DNA of 64,000 nucleotides from Nocardia mexicana NBRC 108244 (GCF_001613165.1 NZ_BDBV01000024.1:1-64000); one strand, 5' to 3'. Numbered from the stretch's first letter, positions 1 to 8,274 are shown. Notes: generated by a model from the sequence alone, not told the origin. Made by a program: numbers and translations.

Positions 1-471
1 CCGGATCGCGATATCCGAGTATCGGGAGTTCGGCAGCTGACAGGCATGAGGAGTTGTGCAAGATCAACGTAACGGGCAATCGGGCAGCGAAAGTAGGACA
101 TAGCGGATGTTTGTGACGGCAACTATGCCGAACTCCGGCGTCTTGCTCGGTGTCATGACATGGCATCGCGATCGAATGACATGAGCCTGCGGATAAATAT
201 CGGAAGAAGACGTTCCGTCTTTGGTTCGGCGGGCCTCGGCTATTTGATCAGAAATGTGGTCACAATCCATCGGTGAGATTCTCGTGGATTATCATGACAT
301 GATCATCATAAGTGCTTCCGGATAATTGTGAATCGTCCCGACGGTGCGGAGGATAATCTTCTTCGGGGATACAAACTCTCGGAAATGTCTGGAGATTTTT
401 CGTTGGGGCATGCTCAGATTGATCCGTCCCAGACCTGGGACATTTCACATGGCACTACCGAGGATGACTGT
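1..471. other. Intergenic region upstream of secreted peptide 1
   Basis: I see no convincing gene here. The stretch is more AT-rich than its surroundings and looks regulatory. A 13-base palindrome ATCATGACATGAT lies at 291-303, and the inverted repeat at 427-440 is listed separately. Short frames on both strands have no ribosome-binding site or recognisable product. Confidence 0.5.
427..440 (+). promoter_or_regulatory. Inverted repeat in the leader of peptide 1
   Basis: The sequence TCCCAGACCTGGGA is a perfect inverted repeat with 6-base arms and an AC spacer. It begins 45 bases before the peptide start. The equivalent position of the second peptide leader (4927-4940) has TCCCGATCCTGGGA. Flanking bases (CGTCCC, CCTGGGA, then TCA) are shared too. 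The conservation suggests an operator or leader element; the binding protein is unknown. Confidence 0.5.
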
Positions 472-651
472 ATGAAATCGAAGACTGTCCGCCCGCTCTC
501 CGTCGTCGCGTTCGCGCTGTCCGCCACCGCTCTCGGCGCCGGTGCAGCCTCGGCGGATGCGCCCACGGCCACTCCGGTCGCAGGCTCTGTGGAAGTGTGT
601 GTCCCCATTCCCGCGCCGACCGGCTCGGGTGAGCTGAGCTTCTGCCTGTAA
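472..651 (+). CDS. Small secreted two-cysteine peptide, copy 1
   Basis: A 59-residue precursor of unknown function. It has a basic N-terminus (MKSKTVRP), a hydrophobic alanine-rich segment and an AxA-type cleavage site ending ASA near residue 28, so it should be exported. The mature part is about 31 residues with two cysteines, one in the motif SVEVCVPIP and one in the C-terminal FCL. Those two could form a disulphide loop. The ATG at 472 is preferred because GAGG lies 8 bases upstream and the signal peptide begins there; an upstream in-frame start would add an unlikely hydrophilic stretch. A clear paralogue lies at 4971-5135 with the same core (ATPV-GSVEVC-PIP, ending S-CL). The gene sits upstream of a PucR-type regulator on the same strand. 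A signalling, antimicrobial or cell-surface role is possible, but none is shown. Confidence 0.7.
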   Translation: MKSKTVRPLSVVAFALSATALGAGAASADAPTATPVAGSVEVCVPIPAPTGSGELSFCL

Positions 652-993
652 CCGGCTCGGCGAAGGTTGCCCGCGCGGCGGCGAGATCATTGATGGTGTG
701 CAAGAGTCGGGGCTTCATTCCGGACTCGCCGCCGCGCGCAGCCAGGAATCGATAGTCGTTCAGGTCGCGCCAGGAGACAGCGGCTGTTGCTGGCAGAAGT
801 CGCCCTATATGTGCGGTCTTGTACTTCGCTTTCATAGTTGTTGTGCCCGGTTGCGTTGATTTCGCTCTTGCTCAATTCATTGGCCGATTCCCTCGGGGTT
901 GGGCGAAAACATCGTGGGAGCGTGGGGGTCCGTGTCGCCGCGGCCGTGAGTCCGGCGATTGGCAAGTTATCAGCGGGAAAGAAGGATTCGGCG
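652..993. other. Intergenic region between peptide 1 and regulator A
   Basis: No supported gene. It contains the ribosome-binding site GAAAGAAGGA just before the ATG at 994. The frame of the regulator stays open back to 838, but that extension looks like random coding potential rather than protein. Confidence 0.5.
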
Positions 994-2304
994 ATGTCAG
1001 GTGCCCGATCAATGCAATCCGGTTCGAACCCTTCGGATAGACGGTTGACCTCGTCTCTGAGTGATGTCCGTGCCGTTTCCCGGAAAATGGTGGGAGTATT
1101 CACCGAAAATATCGCCCCCTGCCGGACCTTGCCGGGGGAGCTGCTGCACGGTGACGTCACGTCGGTCACCCGCATGTGCCTTGAGTTGGCCCTGACCGTA
1201 GTCGACGGCGGTGACGTTCCCGCGAAGATCACCTGGCTGGAGGACGCCGCCGCGCAATGGGCACGCGAAGGTATCCCGCTCGACACCATCCATTCCGCGG
1301 TGCACGAAGGGTTCCGCCTCGGCACCGACCTCGTCCACGCCAGGGCCACCGCCGCCGACTTCGCGACGGTGAAGGGCCACGTCCGCCAGCTGCTGGATGT
1401 GCTCGACGTGATCACCAAGACGATGTCTCGCGCCTACGTGCGGGAACTGCGAGCCGTCGTCGCCGAGCACCACACCGCCGCCCACACCCTCACCTCCGCA
1501 CTGCTGAGCGGACATACCGCCACCTCCAGCATGATCCGAGAATGCGGTATCGACGTCGTCGACGCCTACCACGTCCTCGCTGTAGCGCTTCCCCCGCATC
1601 CCGAGGAACAGCTCCCCGGCGTCGACGCCAAGGTAGTGGCCCGACGCAAGCTCCGCCGCGTGCAATCCGCCCTCGCCACCGGCCACCGCGGGCAGACACT
1701 GGCCCTGCTGAGCGTCACCGGCGGCACGGTACTCATCCCGGCCGCACTGCCCGACGGCGACCTCGACGACCTCGTCACCACACTCTCCCGGGCCGGGCAG
1801 ATCCCGGTCACGGCCGCCACCGTGACCACCGACCGTGCCGACATCCCCGCCGCGGCGCATCACGCGCACGATCTGCTCGATACGGTTCAGCGCCTGCACC
1901 GCCGGCCCGGCCTGTATCGGCTCGGTGACCTCGCACTGGAGTATCAGCTCACCCGCCCCGGCCCCGGCCTGGACTCCCTCGTCGGCATGCTGAACCCGCT
2001 CGACGGACACCCGGAACTACTCCAGACCCTGGAAACCCACCTCGGCAACGGCCTCGACCGTCAAACCACCGCCCGCCAGCTGCACCTGCACGCCAACACC
2101 GTCGACTACCGCCTCAAACGCGTCACGAAACTCACCGGATACGACCCCAGCCGAGTATCCGATCAAGGACTGCTCCGCGCCGCGCTCATCGCCCGCGCCC
2201 ACAACGGCGACACCGCCGCCGACCCCAGCGAATCCCCGACACGATCCACAGCACACGAAATACCACCACGTCGCCCGACACGGCCCAACCACACAGCGGT
2301 ATGA
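994..2304 (+). CDS. PucR-type helix-turn-helix transcriptional regulator A
   Basis: A 436-residue cytoplasmic regulator. The N-terminal half (about residues 20-170) is a helical sensor-like region containing ENIAPCRTLPGE and REGIPLDTIHSAVHEGFRLG, as seen in RsbRD-like N-termini of actinobacterial PucR proteins. The middle resembles the degenerate GGDEF-like domain of this family. The C-terminus (about residues 350-390) carries the PucR helix-turn-helix: DRQTTARQLHLHANTVDYRL followed by KRVTKLTGYD. The ATG at 994 is chosen for the AAGGA box 8-12 bases upstream. A close paralogue follows at 3239-4534. Such regulators usually act as single-component ligand-responsive activators; the ligand is unknown. 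The flanking secreted peptides are obvious candidate targets, but that is inference from position only. Confidence 0.8.
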   Translation: MSGARSMQSGSNPSDRRLTSSLSDVRAVSRKMVGVFTENIAPCRTLPGELLHGDVTSVTRMCLELALTVVDGGDVPAKITWLEDAAAQWAREGIPLDTIHSAVHEGFRLGTDLVHARATAADFATVKGHVRQLLDVLDVITKTMSRAYVRELRAVVAEHHTAAHTLTSALLSGHTATSSMIRECGIDVVDAYHVLAVALPPHPEEQLPGVDAKVVARRKLRRVQSALATGHRGQTLALLSVTGGTVLIPAALPDGDLDDLVTTLSRAGQIPVTAATVTTDRADIPAAAHHAHDLLDTVQRLHRRPGLYRLGDLALEYQLTRPGPGLDSLVGMLNPLDGHPELLQTLETHLGNGLDRQTTARQLHLHANTVDYRLKRVTKLTGYDPSRVSDQGLLRAALIARAHNGDTAADPSESPTRSTAHEIPPRRPTRPNHTAV

Positions 2305-3238
2305 ACGCTAAGGGGTGACCCTAGGCCGCGCTCGGTGGGACGCGCTGTCCAGCAAGCGGTTCCAATCCGCATTCACGTCGGCTCCGACTGCTAGGTGGTG
2401 CGCGGTAGCCGCCTGACGGCTACCGGGCACCAGCTCGGATACGACCGGTGCCGACGGCAGGCGCACCATGAGCCGCTCCTGCTCGTCGGCACCGGGCCGC
2501 CGAGGTTGCCGCGCCTACGTCTTCGAGCAGCCGGGACGTCGCACCTGCGGAGGGCCGGGGCGGCGGATGTCCGTGCGCGCCGCCCCGGCCCGTATTCGAT
2601 ACTGTTGCCCGGCACCGCGCCGGGGCATCGGAGGGACCGCGCGGCGGCCGTATCCGACCCCGCGACCGTAGCGGCGGCGCTCTCGGTCGCGAGTCGAATA
2701 GTCAAGTGCGGCAGCAGTATTCGAATGGGCGGGAGAGCAGGATCCTTGCCTCCGCCCGTACGTCACGATAGTGCCACTGATGGTGCTTGTCCCAATCGGA
2801 ACTGCGGTATTGTTGTGGGCCACAACAGATCTCGGAAAATTCTGCCCTGCCGAACATGATCTTGTTATTTGGAACATGGGACCACTCTCGCCCCCGACAA
2901 CACGATGTCTCACAACCATCCAGGCAAGGCGCGTAAAACGCGCGCAGATGTCGAAACCGCACGCGGACTCACCTGCGCGCCTGGAATCCGCAGTGCTGCC
3001 ACGAATGTGTGGGCCGAAGTATGGGCGCACCATCGCACCGGCAACGCGCTATGGCCGCCGAACATCACGAGACTGCGCGATTTCATAGTTCGCCGTTCGG
3101 CGAATTGGTTCCTGTCACAACGGTCCGCATGGTGTGTACCGACGGGGCCCCAAAGATCTTGTGGTGCGGGATGGAGACGCCGAGCTGCGGCTACGGTCGG
3201 CGCGAGTGAGGGATGCAGTCGGCGGGAAGGATGCGACG
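2305..3238. other. Long intergenic region between the two PucR regulators
   Basis: About 930 bases without a supported gene. Several short frames exist on both strands, but none has a good ribosome-binding site or a recognisable product. A perfect 17-base palindrome lies at 2811-2827 within a locally AT-richer stretch (about 2760-2890). The end of the region carries GGGAAGGA before the ATG at 3239. Its length suggests a deleted gene or an extended regulatory region. Confidence 0.45.
2811..2827. promoter_or_regulatory. Perfect 17-base palindrome
   Basis: TGTTGTGG-G-CCACAACA: 8-base arms around one central base. It is too AT-containing and lacks a T-run, so a dimeric regulator site is more likely than a terminator. 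It is about 410 bases before regulator B, so its target is unclear. Confidence 0.35.
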
Positions 3239-4534
3239 ATGTCGGATACCTCATCGGTACGGCCCTATTCGGGAGCGCCGGGGCGTCGGCTGACCTCGCC
3301 CTTGAATGATATTCCGGCCCTGTCGCGAAAGATGGTCGGGCACTTCGTCGAAACGATCGCTCCGTGCCGCACCTTGCCGGGCGAGGCCCTCGACGGGGAT
3401 GTCACCGTCGTCATCAGCCTGTGCTTGGAATTGGCGGTCACCGTTTTCGAAGGCGGTGACGTGCCCCCGACAATCACGCGGTTGGAGGAGGTGGCGGGGC
3501 AGTGGGCGCGGGAGGGAATCCCGTTGGATGCCATTCAGTCGGCGGTTTATGAGGGGATTCGACTCGGCGTCGATCTCGTCCATGCCGCGGCGACCTCCGC
3601 CGACGACTTCGAGGCGATGAAGGGTTTCGCTCGACGGCAACTCGATATCGTCGATGTGATCGCGCAGGCTATGTCACGCGCGTATGTGCGAGAACTGCGA
3701 GCAGTCGTGAGCGAACACCACACGGCGGTGCACACACTCACCTCGGCGTTGCTGAGCGGGCACACCAGCTACAGCTTGGCTCGCGAATGCGGCATCGAGG
3801 TGGCTGACTCATATCATGTTGTGGCCGTGTCGCTTCCACCTCATCCGGAGGAGCAGGCTCCCGGTATCGACGCCAAGGTGGTGGCGCGACGGAAGCTGCG
3901 GCGAGTGCAGTCCGCGCTCGCCGGTGCCAGCCGGCCGCCGGCGCTGGCGTTGTTGAGCGTCGACGGCGGCACCGTCCTCATTCCGGCGACACTGCCCGAC
4001 GATGATCTCGACGCGCTCATCGTCAGGTTGTCGCGGGCGGGGCAGGTCCCGATCACCGCGACCGCAACGACAGCGGTCGTCGGCGAGATCCCCGCTGCCG
4101 CCCGGGAGGTGCACGGCCTACTGGCTACGGTCGAGCGTCTGCGGCGCCGCCCGGGGCTGTACCGGGTCGGCGACCTCGCCCTCGAACATCAGCTCACCCG
4201 CCCCGGCCCGGGGCTGAAGTGTCTGATCGATACGCTGGCGCCGCTTGACAGGTACCCGAACCTGCTGGAGACCCTGGAGCGATACATCGGCAATGACCTC
4301 GACCGCAAGTCCGCGGCCCGAGACCTTCATATACACGCCAACACATTCGATTACCGGCTCAAACGTATCGCGACGCTGACCGGCTACACCCCCAGCGTGC
4401 CATCGGATCTGGCGCGCCTGCGCGCAGCGCTGATAGCGCGCGGCCACACCGGGCGGGACACAGTCGATTACGGGCAATCCCTGAGCGGCCAGCACGTTCG
4501 GCCGGTCCGCCACGGCGACCGCGGCACCGGATGA
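3239..4534 (+). CDS. PucR-type helix-turn-helix transcriptional regulator B
   Basis: A 431-residue paralogue of regulator A, colinear over almost its whole length. Shared blocks include SRKMVG-F-E-IAPCRTLPGE, AREGIPLD-I-SAV-EG-RLG, MSRAYVRELRAVV-EHHTA, LPPHPEEQ-PG-DAKVVARR and RRPGLYR-GDLALE-QLTRP. The C-terminal helix-turn-helix includes DRKSAARDLHIHANTFDYRL and KRIATLTGY. The start at 3239 is supported by GGGAAGGA 8-15 bases upstream. The tail after the helix-turn-helix diverges from that of A. The two copies probably arose by tandem duplication and may respond to related ligands. The gene lies about 435 bases upstream of secreted peptide 2, mirroring the peptide 1-regulator A pairing. Confidence 0.8.
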   Translation: MSDTSSVRPYSGAPGRRLTSPLNDIPALSRKMVGHFVETIAPCRTLPGEALDGDVTVVISLCLELAVTVFEGGDVPPTITRLEEVAGQWAREGIPLDAIQSAVYEGIRLGVDLVHAAATSADDFEAMKGFARRQLDIVDVIAQAMSRAYVRELRAVVSEHHTAVHTLTSALLSGHTSYSLARECGIEVADSYHVVAVSLPPHPEEQAPGIDAKVVARRKLRRVQSALAGASRPPALALLSVDGGTVLIPATLPDDDLDALIVRLSRAGQVPITATATTAVVGEIPAAAREVHGLLATVERLRRRPGLYRVGDLALEHQLTRPGPGLKCLIDTLAPLDRYPNLLETLERYIGNDLDRKSAARDLHIHANTFDYRLKRIATLTGYTPSVPSDLARLRAALIARGHTGRDTVDYGQSLSGQHVRPVRHGDRGTG

Positions 4535-4970
4535 TCTGATACTTCAGCAAAGCCTGGCGTGTTGCCAATTTCGGCGTTCAGCTACGCAGACGTGCAAGTC
4601 CGCGGCCGCGTGCAAGTAATAGGATCGTGTCCGCGATCGTCATAGTGCTGCCATTTCTCGGCAATAATAATTTCCTGCAGACATTATAAGCAGAGGCGCT
4701 CGCAGTACAGGTGGCGCCAGCATTGGCAACTGCGTTCTTCGTGTTCGTCTTGTACGCCGTCAGGACAAATTCGCTAAAGCTATCATCAGGCATGATGACG
4801 GCCGCGATTTCCACGATGGAGTCTTTGTGACCGGCCACGGAACATTCGATAAGTTACTGTCGGGTAACCACAATATTCCGCGAAGAATGTAGTGCAGTTC
4901 GGGAGGACCGTGATTTTATGAGGACGTCCCGATCCTGGGATATCTCAAGTGGAAAATCGAGGTTTATTAT
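4535..4970. other. Intergenic region upstream of secreted peptide 2
   Basis: AT-rich for this genome, with no supported gene. A minus-strand frame of 86 codons (4578-4838) exists, but it lacks a clear product and its composition is unlike neighbouring genes. An inverted repeat TCATCA-GGCA-TGATGA lies at 4783-4798. The conserved leader element at 4927-4940 is listed separately. Confidence 0.45.
4927..4940 (+). promoter_or_regulatory. Conserved inverted repeat in the leader of peptide 2
   Basis: TCCCGATCCTGGGA, matching the peptide 1 leader element (427-440) in the outer TCCC/GGGA arms and in CCTGGGA. It begins 44 bases before the peptide 2 ATG, against 45 for peptide 1. The downstream sequence (AT-TCA, then CGAGG 8 bases before ATG) is also similar. 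Confidence 0.45.
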
Positions 4971-5135
4971 ATGAACTCCCGAATTGTTCGTCCGCTCGCC
5001 GTTGCCGCACTCGTGCTGTCCGCCGGCGCCCTGGGCGCCGGCACCGCTTCCGCGGCCGCCACCCCGGTCTCGGGCTCGGTGGAGGTGTGCGCCCCCATCC
5101 CGCTCGGCCCCGTCGAGTTCAGCCTGTGCCTGTGA
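4971..5135 (+). CDS. Small secreted two-cysteine peptide, copy 2
   Basis: A 54-residue precursor, paralogous to the peptide at 472-651. The N-terminus MNSRIVRPLAVAALVLSAGA is a typical signal peptide, with probable cleavage after TASA near residue 28. The mature region is about 26 residues and contains ATPVSGSVEVCAPIP and the C-terminus FSLCL. Spacing between the two cysteines is 12 residues here and 15 in copy 1, so the inner loop varies while both ends are kept. The ATG follows GAGG by 8 bases. A strong hairpin follows the stop. Function is unknown; conservation of the ends with a variable middle fits a disulphide-looped extracellular peptide. It is only 54 codons long and easily missed by automatic annotation. 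Confidence 0.7.
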   Translation: MNSRIVRPLAVAALVLSAGALGAGTASAAATPVSGSVEVCAPIPLGPVEFSLCL

Positions 5136-5156
5136 CCGGCCGACTCACGTGATAGA

Positions 5157-5190
5157 CGGCGGTGGCGGGCCTCCCCACCCGTCACCGCCG
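5157..5190 (+). terminator. Hairpin terminator after peptide 2
   Basis: A 13-base stem (5157-5169 with 5178-5190, one G-T pair) and an 8-base loop start 21 bases after the peptide 2 stop codon. There is no T-run, as is usual for actinobacterial hairpins. The stem overlaps the end of the minus-strand hydrolase remnant. Confidence 0.6.
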
Positions 5191-5420
5191 GGTCGGCTGC
5201 CTCGGGCGTGGAGACAGCGTCTTGGTGCGCAGCCACGCCCGCAGGGCCTCGGTGACTTCCTTCGGCCGTTCCTCCATGACGTAATGGTCGGCTCCCCGGA
5301 TCCGCACGAGGGTTGCCTGCGGAATCTTCCGTGCCAGGTCTTCGGCGATGCCGAGGGGGCACGGTTGGTCGCGATCGCCCCAGACGATGGTGACCACGCT
5401 AGGCCGAAGGCCGGATGCAC
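5182..5420 (-). pseudogene. Alpha/beta hydrolase C-terminal remnant
   Basis: The minus strand encodes about 75 residues that look like the end of an alpha/beta hydrolase. TIVWGDRDQPCPLGIAEDLA carries the catalytic-Asp strand (GDRD), and IRGADHYVMEERPKEV carries the catalytic-His turn (GADH). The N-terminal two thirds, including the nucleophile elbow, are absent. Upstream sequence does not continue the fold. It is best read as a truncated gene in a degraded stretch. Confidence 0.6.
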
Positions 5421-5466
5421 TGCATCGGCGTGCGGTCGGACAGAGTCTTCACCCGTAGCAGGAGGG

Positions 5467-5556
5467 CTGTTGGTCACGCAGGCCGAGGATGTGGTCGCCG
5501 ACTGCCGCGGCTATATCTACCTCACCGACAAGAATCAGGGCCTGTGGATCCTGCGC
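5467..5556 (+). pseudogene. C-terminal remnant of an LVIVD-repeat-type protein
   Basis: Thirty codons read LLVTQAEDVVADCRGYIYLT followed by DKNQGLWILR. The GYIYLTDKNQGLWIL pattern is like the last beta-propeller repeat of secreted LVIVD-type proteins in actinobacteria. No upstream part is present. It overlaps the 3' end of the minus-strand gene ending at 5522, consistent with deletion scars joined here. Confidence 0.45.
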
Positions 5557-6892
5557 CGCACTCGGCCGGTCGCGCGTGGCCCCAGTACTCGTGCAGTGCG
5601 CTGATCCGGTCGCCGCGCACCTCGACGATGATCAACTCCCAATTGCGGTAGGCGGCAGTGGATTCCGAGATGCCGCGGGATTCGTACTCGTAGGACACGT
5701 GGTTACCGTCGGCCCGGACGCGCAGCCGCGTCCCCTGCACACGGTTGCCGTTGCGGCCGTGGAATCGTGTCCATTCTTCGATCGCGCGGCGCCCCTCGAC
5801 GCCTTCGAATCGGCCCCGCGCGGGGTCGTCGGGGAACCAGAAGCTGAACTCGGGTGTCAGCATCTGGAGAAACGGCTGCCAGTCGCCGCTGCGCCAGCCC
5901 GTGTCGAACGCGTCCATGGCCCGGTCGGCGACGCGTGATGCGGCCGGTGTGGGCTCGGCGGTGCAGGCGGCCGCGGTGGCGGTGACAGCGCCGATGGTCA
6001 ACAGCCGCAGCAATTCTCGCCGGGGGATGTGGCGGGATCGGCCGTCGACGGGGGCAGGGGTTGTCGGCGTCGTCTGTGCCCGGAGGCGGCTGTGCGCGGT
6101 CATGGCAGGGGGGCGTTCGGTGGAGTCGGTCGGCGTGCTGGTCTGGCCGGTCACGAAGTGGCTCCAGAGCCCGAAGGTGAGGGGTTGGCCTGGGAGAGAG
6201 AGGGATTCGAGGAAGCTGTGGGTTCCGGTGTGGTCGGTGTGGGTGGCGCCGAAGGTGACGCGGAAGCGGGTGGTGGCGCTGCGTTCGTGCGGCGGGAGCG
6301 GGGAGGGGAGCAGCTCGTCGAGTCCGGTGGCGTAGTCGGTGCGGTAACCGGTGTCGACGGGTTCGAGGGTGTTGGCCAGCACGGCGCCCGTTGCGGGGAT
6401 GGTGATCAGGACGCCGCGTTCGCCGCTGCCGTAGCGGGTATTGAAGACCGCGACGTCGGCGATCGCGCCCGGATAGATCTCGGCGGTGCCGGAGCCGACC
6501 TGTGCGCCGGGAGGACACGCCGCGGGGCCGTTGCGGGTGAGTTCGGTGCGGTCGCAGGTGGGGAACCGGTCGGGGTGGAAACGGATGGACTTGTCGAACA
6601 GGAAGACGAACTGAGTTGCGGGTGCGGGCTTTTCGCCCGTTTCAGTGCGGCTCGTGCGATCGAATTCGACGGTGACGCCGGTGAGGTAGCCGTGGTCGGG
6701 TCGGACGGTGGCGGTGAGGGTGTCGAGGTTGGTCGGCCCGTCGACGGGATCTTCGGAAGGGGCCTCGGGGCCGCCGGGCGTGGGCGGGCCGACGGGGTGT
6801 GCGGCGGCGGGTGTGCCCGCGGCGATCAACGAGGCGAGGCTCGCGGCAACTGCGGTGAGTGCGCGCCGCGAGCGGGTGTGGCGGATTCTCAT
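5522..6892 (-). CDS. Secreted protein joined in frame to a Tat-lipoprotein SnoaL-like domain
   Basis: A 456-residue frame with two parts that normally belong to different proteins. Residues 1-30 from the ATG at 6892 (MRIRHTRSRRALTAVAASLA, ending TPAAA) form a signal peptide. The following 230 residues are an unrecognised secreted protein with cysteines in FPTCDRTEL and PAACPPG. A second signal then appears: RRELLRLLTIGAVTATAAAC, a twin-arginine-like lipobox beginning shortly after an internal ATG at 6103. The last 130 residues are SnoaL/NTF2-like (DTGWRSGDWQPFLQMLTPEF, ALHEYWG). An internal lipobox would be pointless in a true fusion, so this probably reflects loss of a stop codon between two genes, or a second gene starting at 6103. 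The 5' end abuts a transposase remnant and the 3' end overlaps another remnant. Confidence 0.6.
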   Translation of the reverse strand: MRIRHTRSRRALTAVAASLASLIAAGTPAAAHPVGPPTPGGPEAPSEDPVDGPTNLDTLTATVRPDHGYLTGVTVEFDRTSRTETGEKPAPATQFVFLFDKSIRFHPDRFPTCDRTELTRNGPAACPPGAQVGSGTAEIYPGAIADVAVFNTRYGSGERGVLITIPATGAVLANTLEPVDTGYRTDYATGLDELLPSPLPPHERSATTRFRVTFGATHTDHTGTHSFLESLSLPGQPLTFGLWSHFVTGQTSTPTDSTERPPAMTAHSRLRAQTTPTTPAPVDGRSRHIPRRELLRLLTIGAVTATAAACTAEPTPAASRVADRAMDAFDTGWRSGDWQPFLQMLTPEFSFWFPDDPARGRFEGVEGRRAIEEWTRFHGRNGNRVQGTRLRVRADGNHVSYEYESRGISESTAAYRNWELIIVEVRGDRISALHEYWGHARPAECGAGSTGPDSCR

Positions 6893-6989
6893 GCACGGCA
6901 ACGGTATCGATTGTCGCGGAGCGGATTCAGGTCTGGACCGGACCTGGCGAAAATTCGGGCGGCCTGCTAGACGGGCGCTACGGCATCGG

Positions 6990-7350
6990 TCGGAGTGGAA
7001 GCAGGCGTTCCTGGAGGCCGGGACGAAGGCGCTGGACGAGGTGCCCTTCGCTCCGGCCGGGGAGCAGGGCACGCCGGAGCAGCGGCGGCTGCGGATGCAG
7101 AACGAGCAGCTGAAACTGGCTCTAGCGGAGGCGACAGTGCAATTGCGGGTGTGGCAGCACGGCGCCGCGTTGGTGGACCAAGTTCATTCGGTGACCTCGA
7201 AGCCCTGAGAGCGGCAGAAGGACGAGTGCGCCGAGGAGTGGCCGGCGTGGGGTATCGCAAGATCGCCGCCTTGATGCGCGCCGACGGCAAGGAGGTGCAC
7301 CGGTCCCGGATGATTTGCAACACGATCGTCCGCTTGCGGCGGCGGAATCG
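6990..7350 (+). pseudogene. Degraded IS3-like transposase remnant
   Basis: One frame encodes RSEWKQAFLEAGTKALDEVP and NEQLKLALAEATVQLRVWQH, which resemble the helix-turn-helix plus leucine-zipper start of IS3-family proteins. After a frame change the sequence reads GVGYRKIAALMRADGKEV, like the HTH_21 segment (GYRKI-LRRDG) of the same transposases. The DDE catalytic core and terminal inverted repeats are not visible. It marks an old insertion and agrees with the disrupted genes on both sides. Confidence 0.55.
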
Positions 7351-7361
7351 CGCTGTCGGGC

Positions 7362-8115
7362 CTATTCGGGTGGGATCTCGGTGCGTGATCGGATATCGGT
7401 GATGTTGATGATGCGGAGTTCTGCGCCGTGTTCGGGGAGTAATTTCACGAAGCCGGGCGGGGTTCTCGAGGACGTAGCCCTGGAGTGTGCCGGTGTGGGT
7501 GTCGATGCGTTCCAGCGGAACCCAGGGAACCTGGATCGTGGCGGCCAGTGCCAGGGCGGCCAGGATCATGAGGACGCTGGTGTGGTCGAGCAGCCATTCG
7601 AAGCGGCGGGCTTTCGGATCTCGGCGCCACACCAGCAGCGGCGTGGCCAGGATAGCGCCGATGAGCACGGCCAGCGCCGGTACCCACCACATCCGGTAGG
7701 TGCCGACCAGGGCGATGGTGAAGACGGCGACCACGACCAGCGCGGCCATGGTGCCGAGGCTGTTCCAGTTGGGGCGGCCCAGGCTCGCCTGGTGGAGCAC
7801 CGTCGCCGGTAGCAGGACGGCCAGTACCACGCCGACGAGGTGGGGGTCGGCCATCAGGGTGGCCACGATGATGCGCGGCACGTCACCGAGACCGATGGTG
7901 CCCGCGATCGAGAAGGCCAGCCGCCAGTCGTAGTGCGACACCGCCAGCAACCGCAGTGCCAGAAACAGCAGCGCGGCACCCGTGAGCGACAACCCTGCCC
8001 GCCAGCCCCCACCGCTGACCTCCGGATCGGGGTTCGGTGAAATATCCTGCGGCACAGTCAATTCAGCGGTGCCTGTATCCACTCGCGACGGTTTCGAGGG
8101 TGCGTTCTCGGTCAA
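7362..8115 (-). pseudogene. Frameshifted multi-pass membrane protein
   Basis: From a TTG start at 8115 (AAAGG 8 bases upstream) the frame encodes about 220 residues with five or so membrane segments, such as GLSLTGAALLFLALRLLAV and GTMAALVVVAVFTIALVGTY, then GTLQGYVLE. At about 7451-7464, in a G/C-run, the reading frame must shift to continue as PGFVKLLPEHGAELRIINIT and DIRSRTEIPPE, ending with TAG at 7362. Unshifted, the frame runs on into low-complexity arginine-rich sequence. The shifted tail is chemically far more plausible, so a one-base indel or a sequencing error is likely. The family is not recognised. Confidence 0.55.
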
Positions 8116-8274
8116 GTGCCATGCCTTTCGATGTGGGGAATCGTCACGATGGGTGTCTGGCCGGTGTCGCGCGACGCGCCCCGCGGGCAGTGACCGACCG
8201 GCACAGCAATTATTCAGCACACGGGGGTCGGTGGTGGATGCATGGCCGATGCGGCGAGTCCGGCCCGCCGTAGC

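Noticed and set aside
838..993. N-terminal extension of regulator A
   Set aside because: The extension lacks family similarity, and a good ribosome-binding site precedes ATG 994.
2305..3238. CRISPR array or tRNA genes in the long gaps
   Set aside because: No regularly spaced repeats and no tRNA-like cloverleaf pattern seen in this gap or elsewhere in the window.
4578..4838. Minus-strand 86-codon frame in the AT-rich region
   Set aside because: No ribosome-binding site, no recognisable product, and base composition unlike real genes nearby; more likely an open frame in regulatory DNA.
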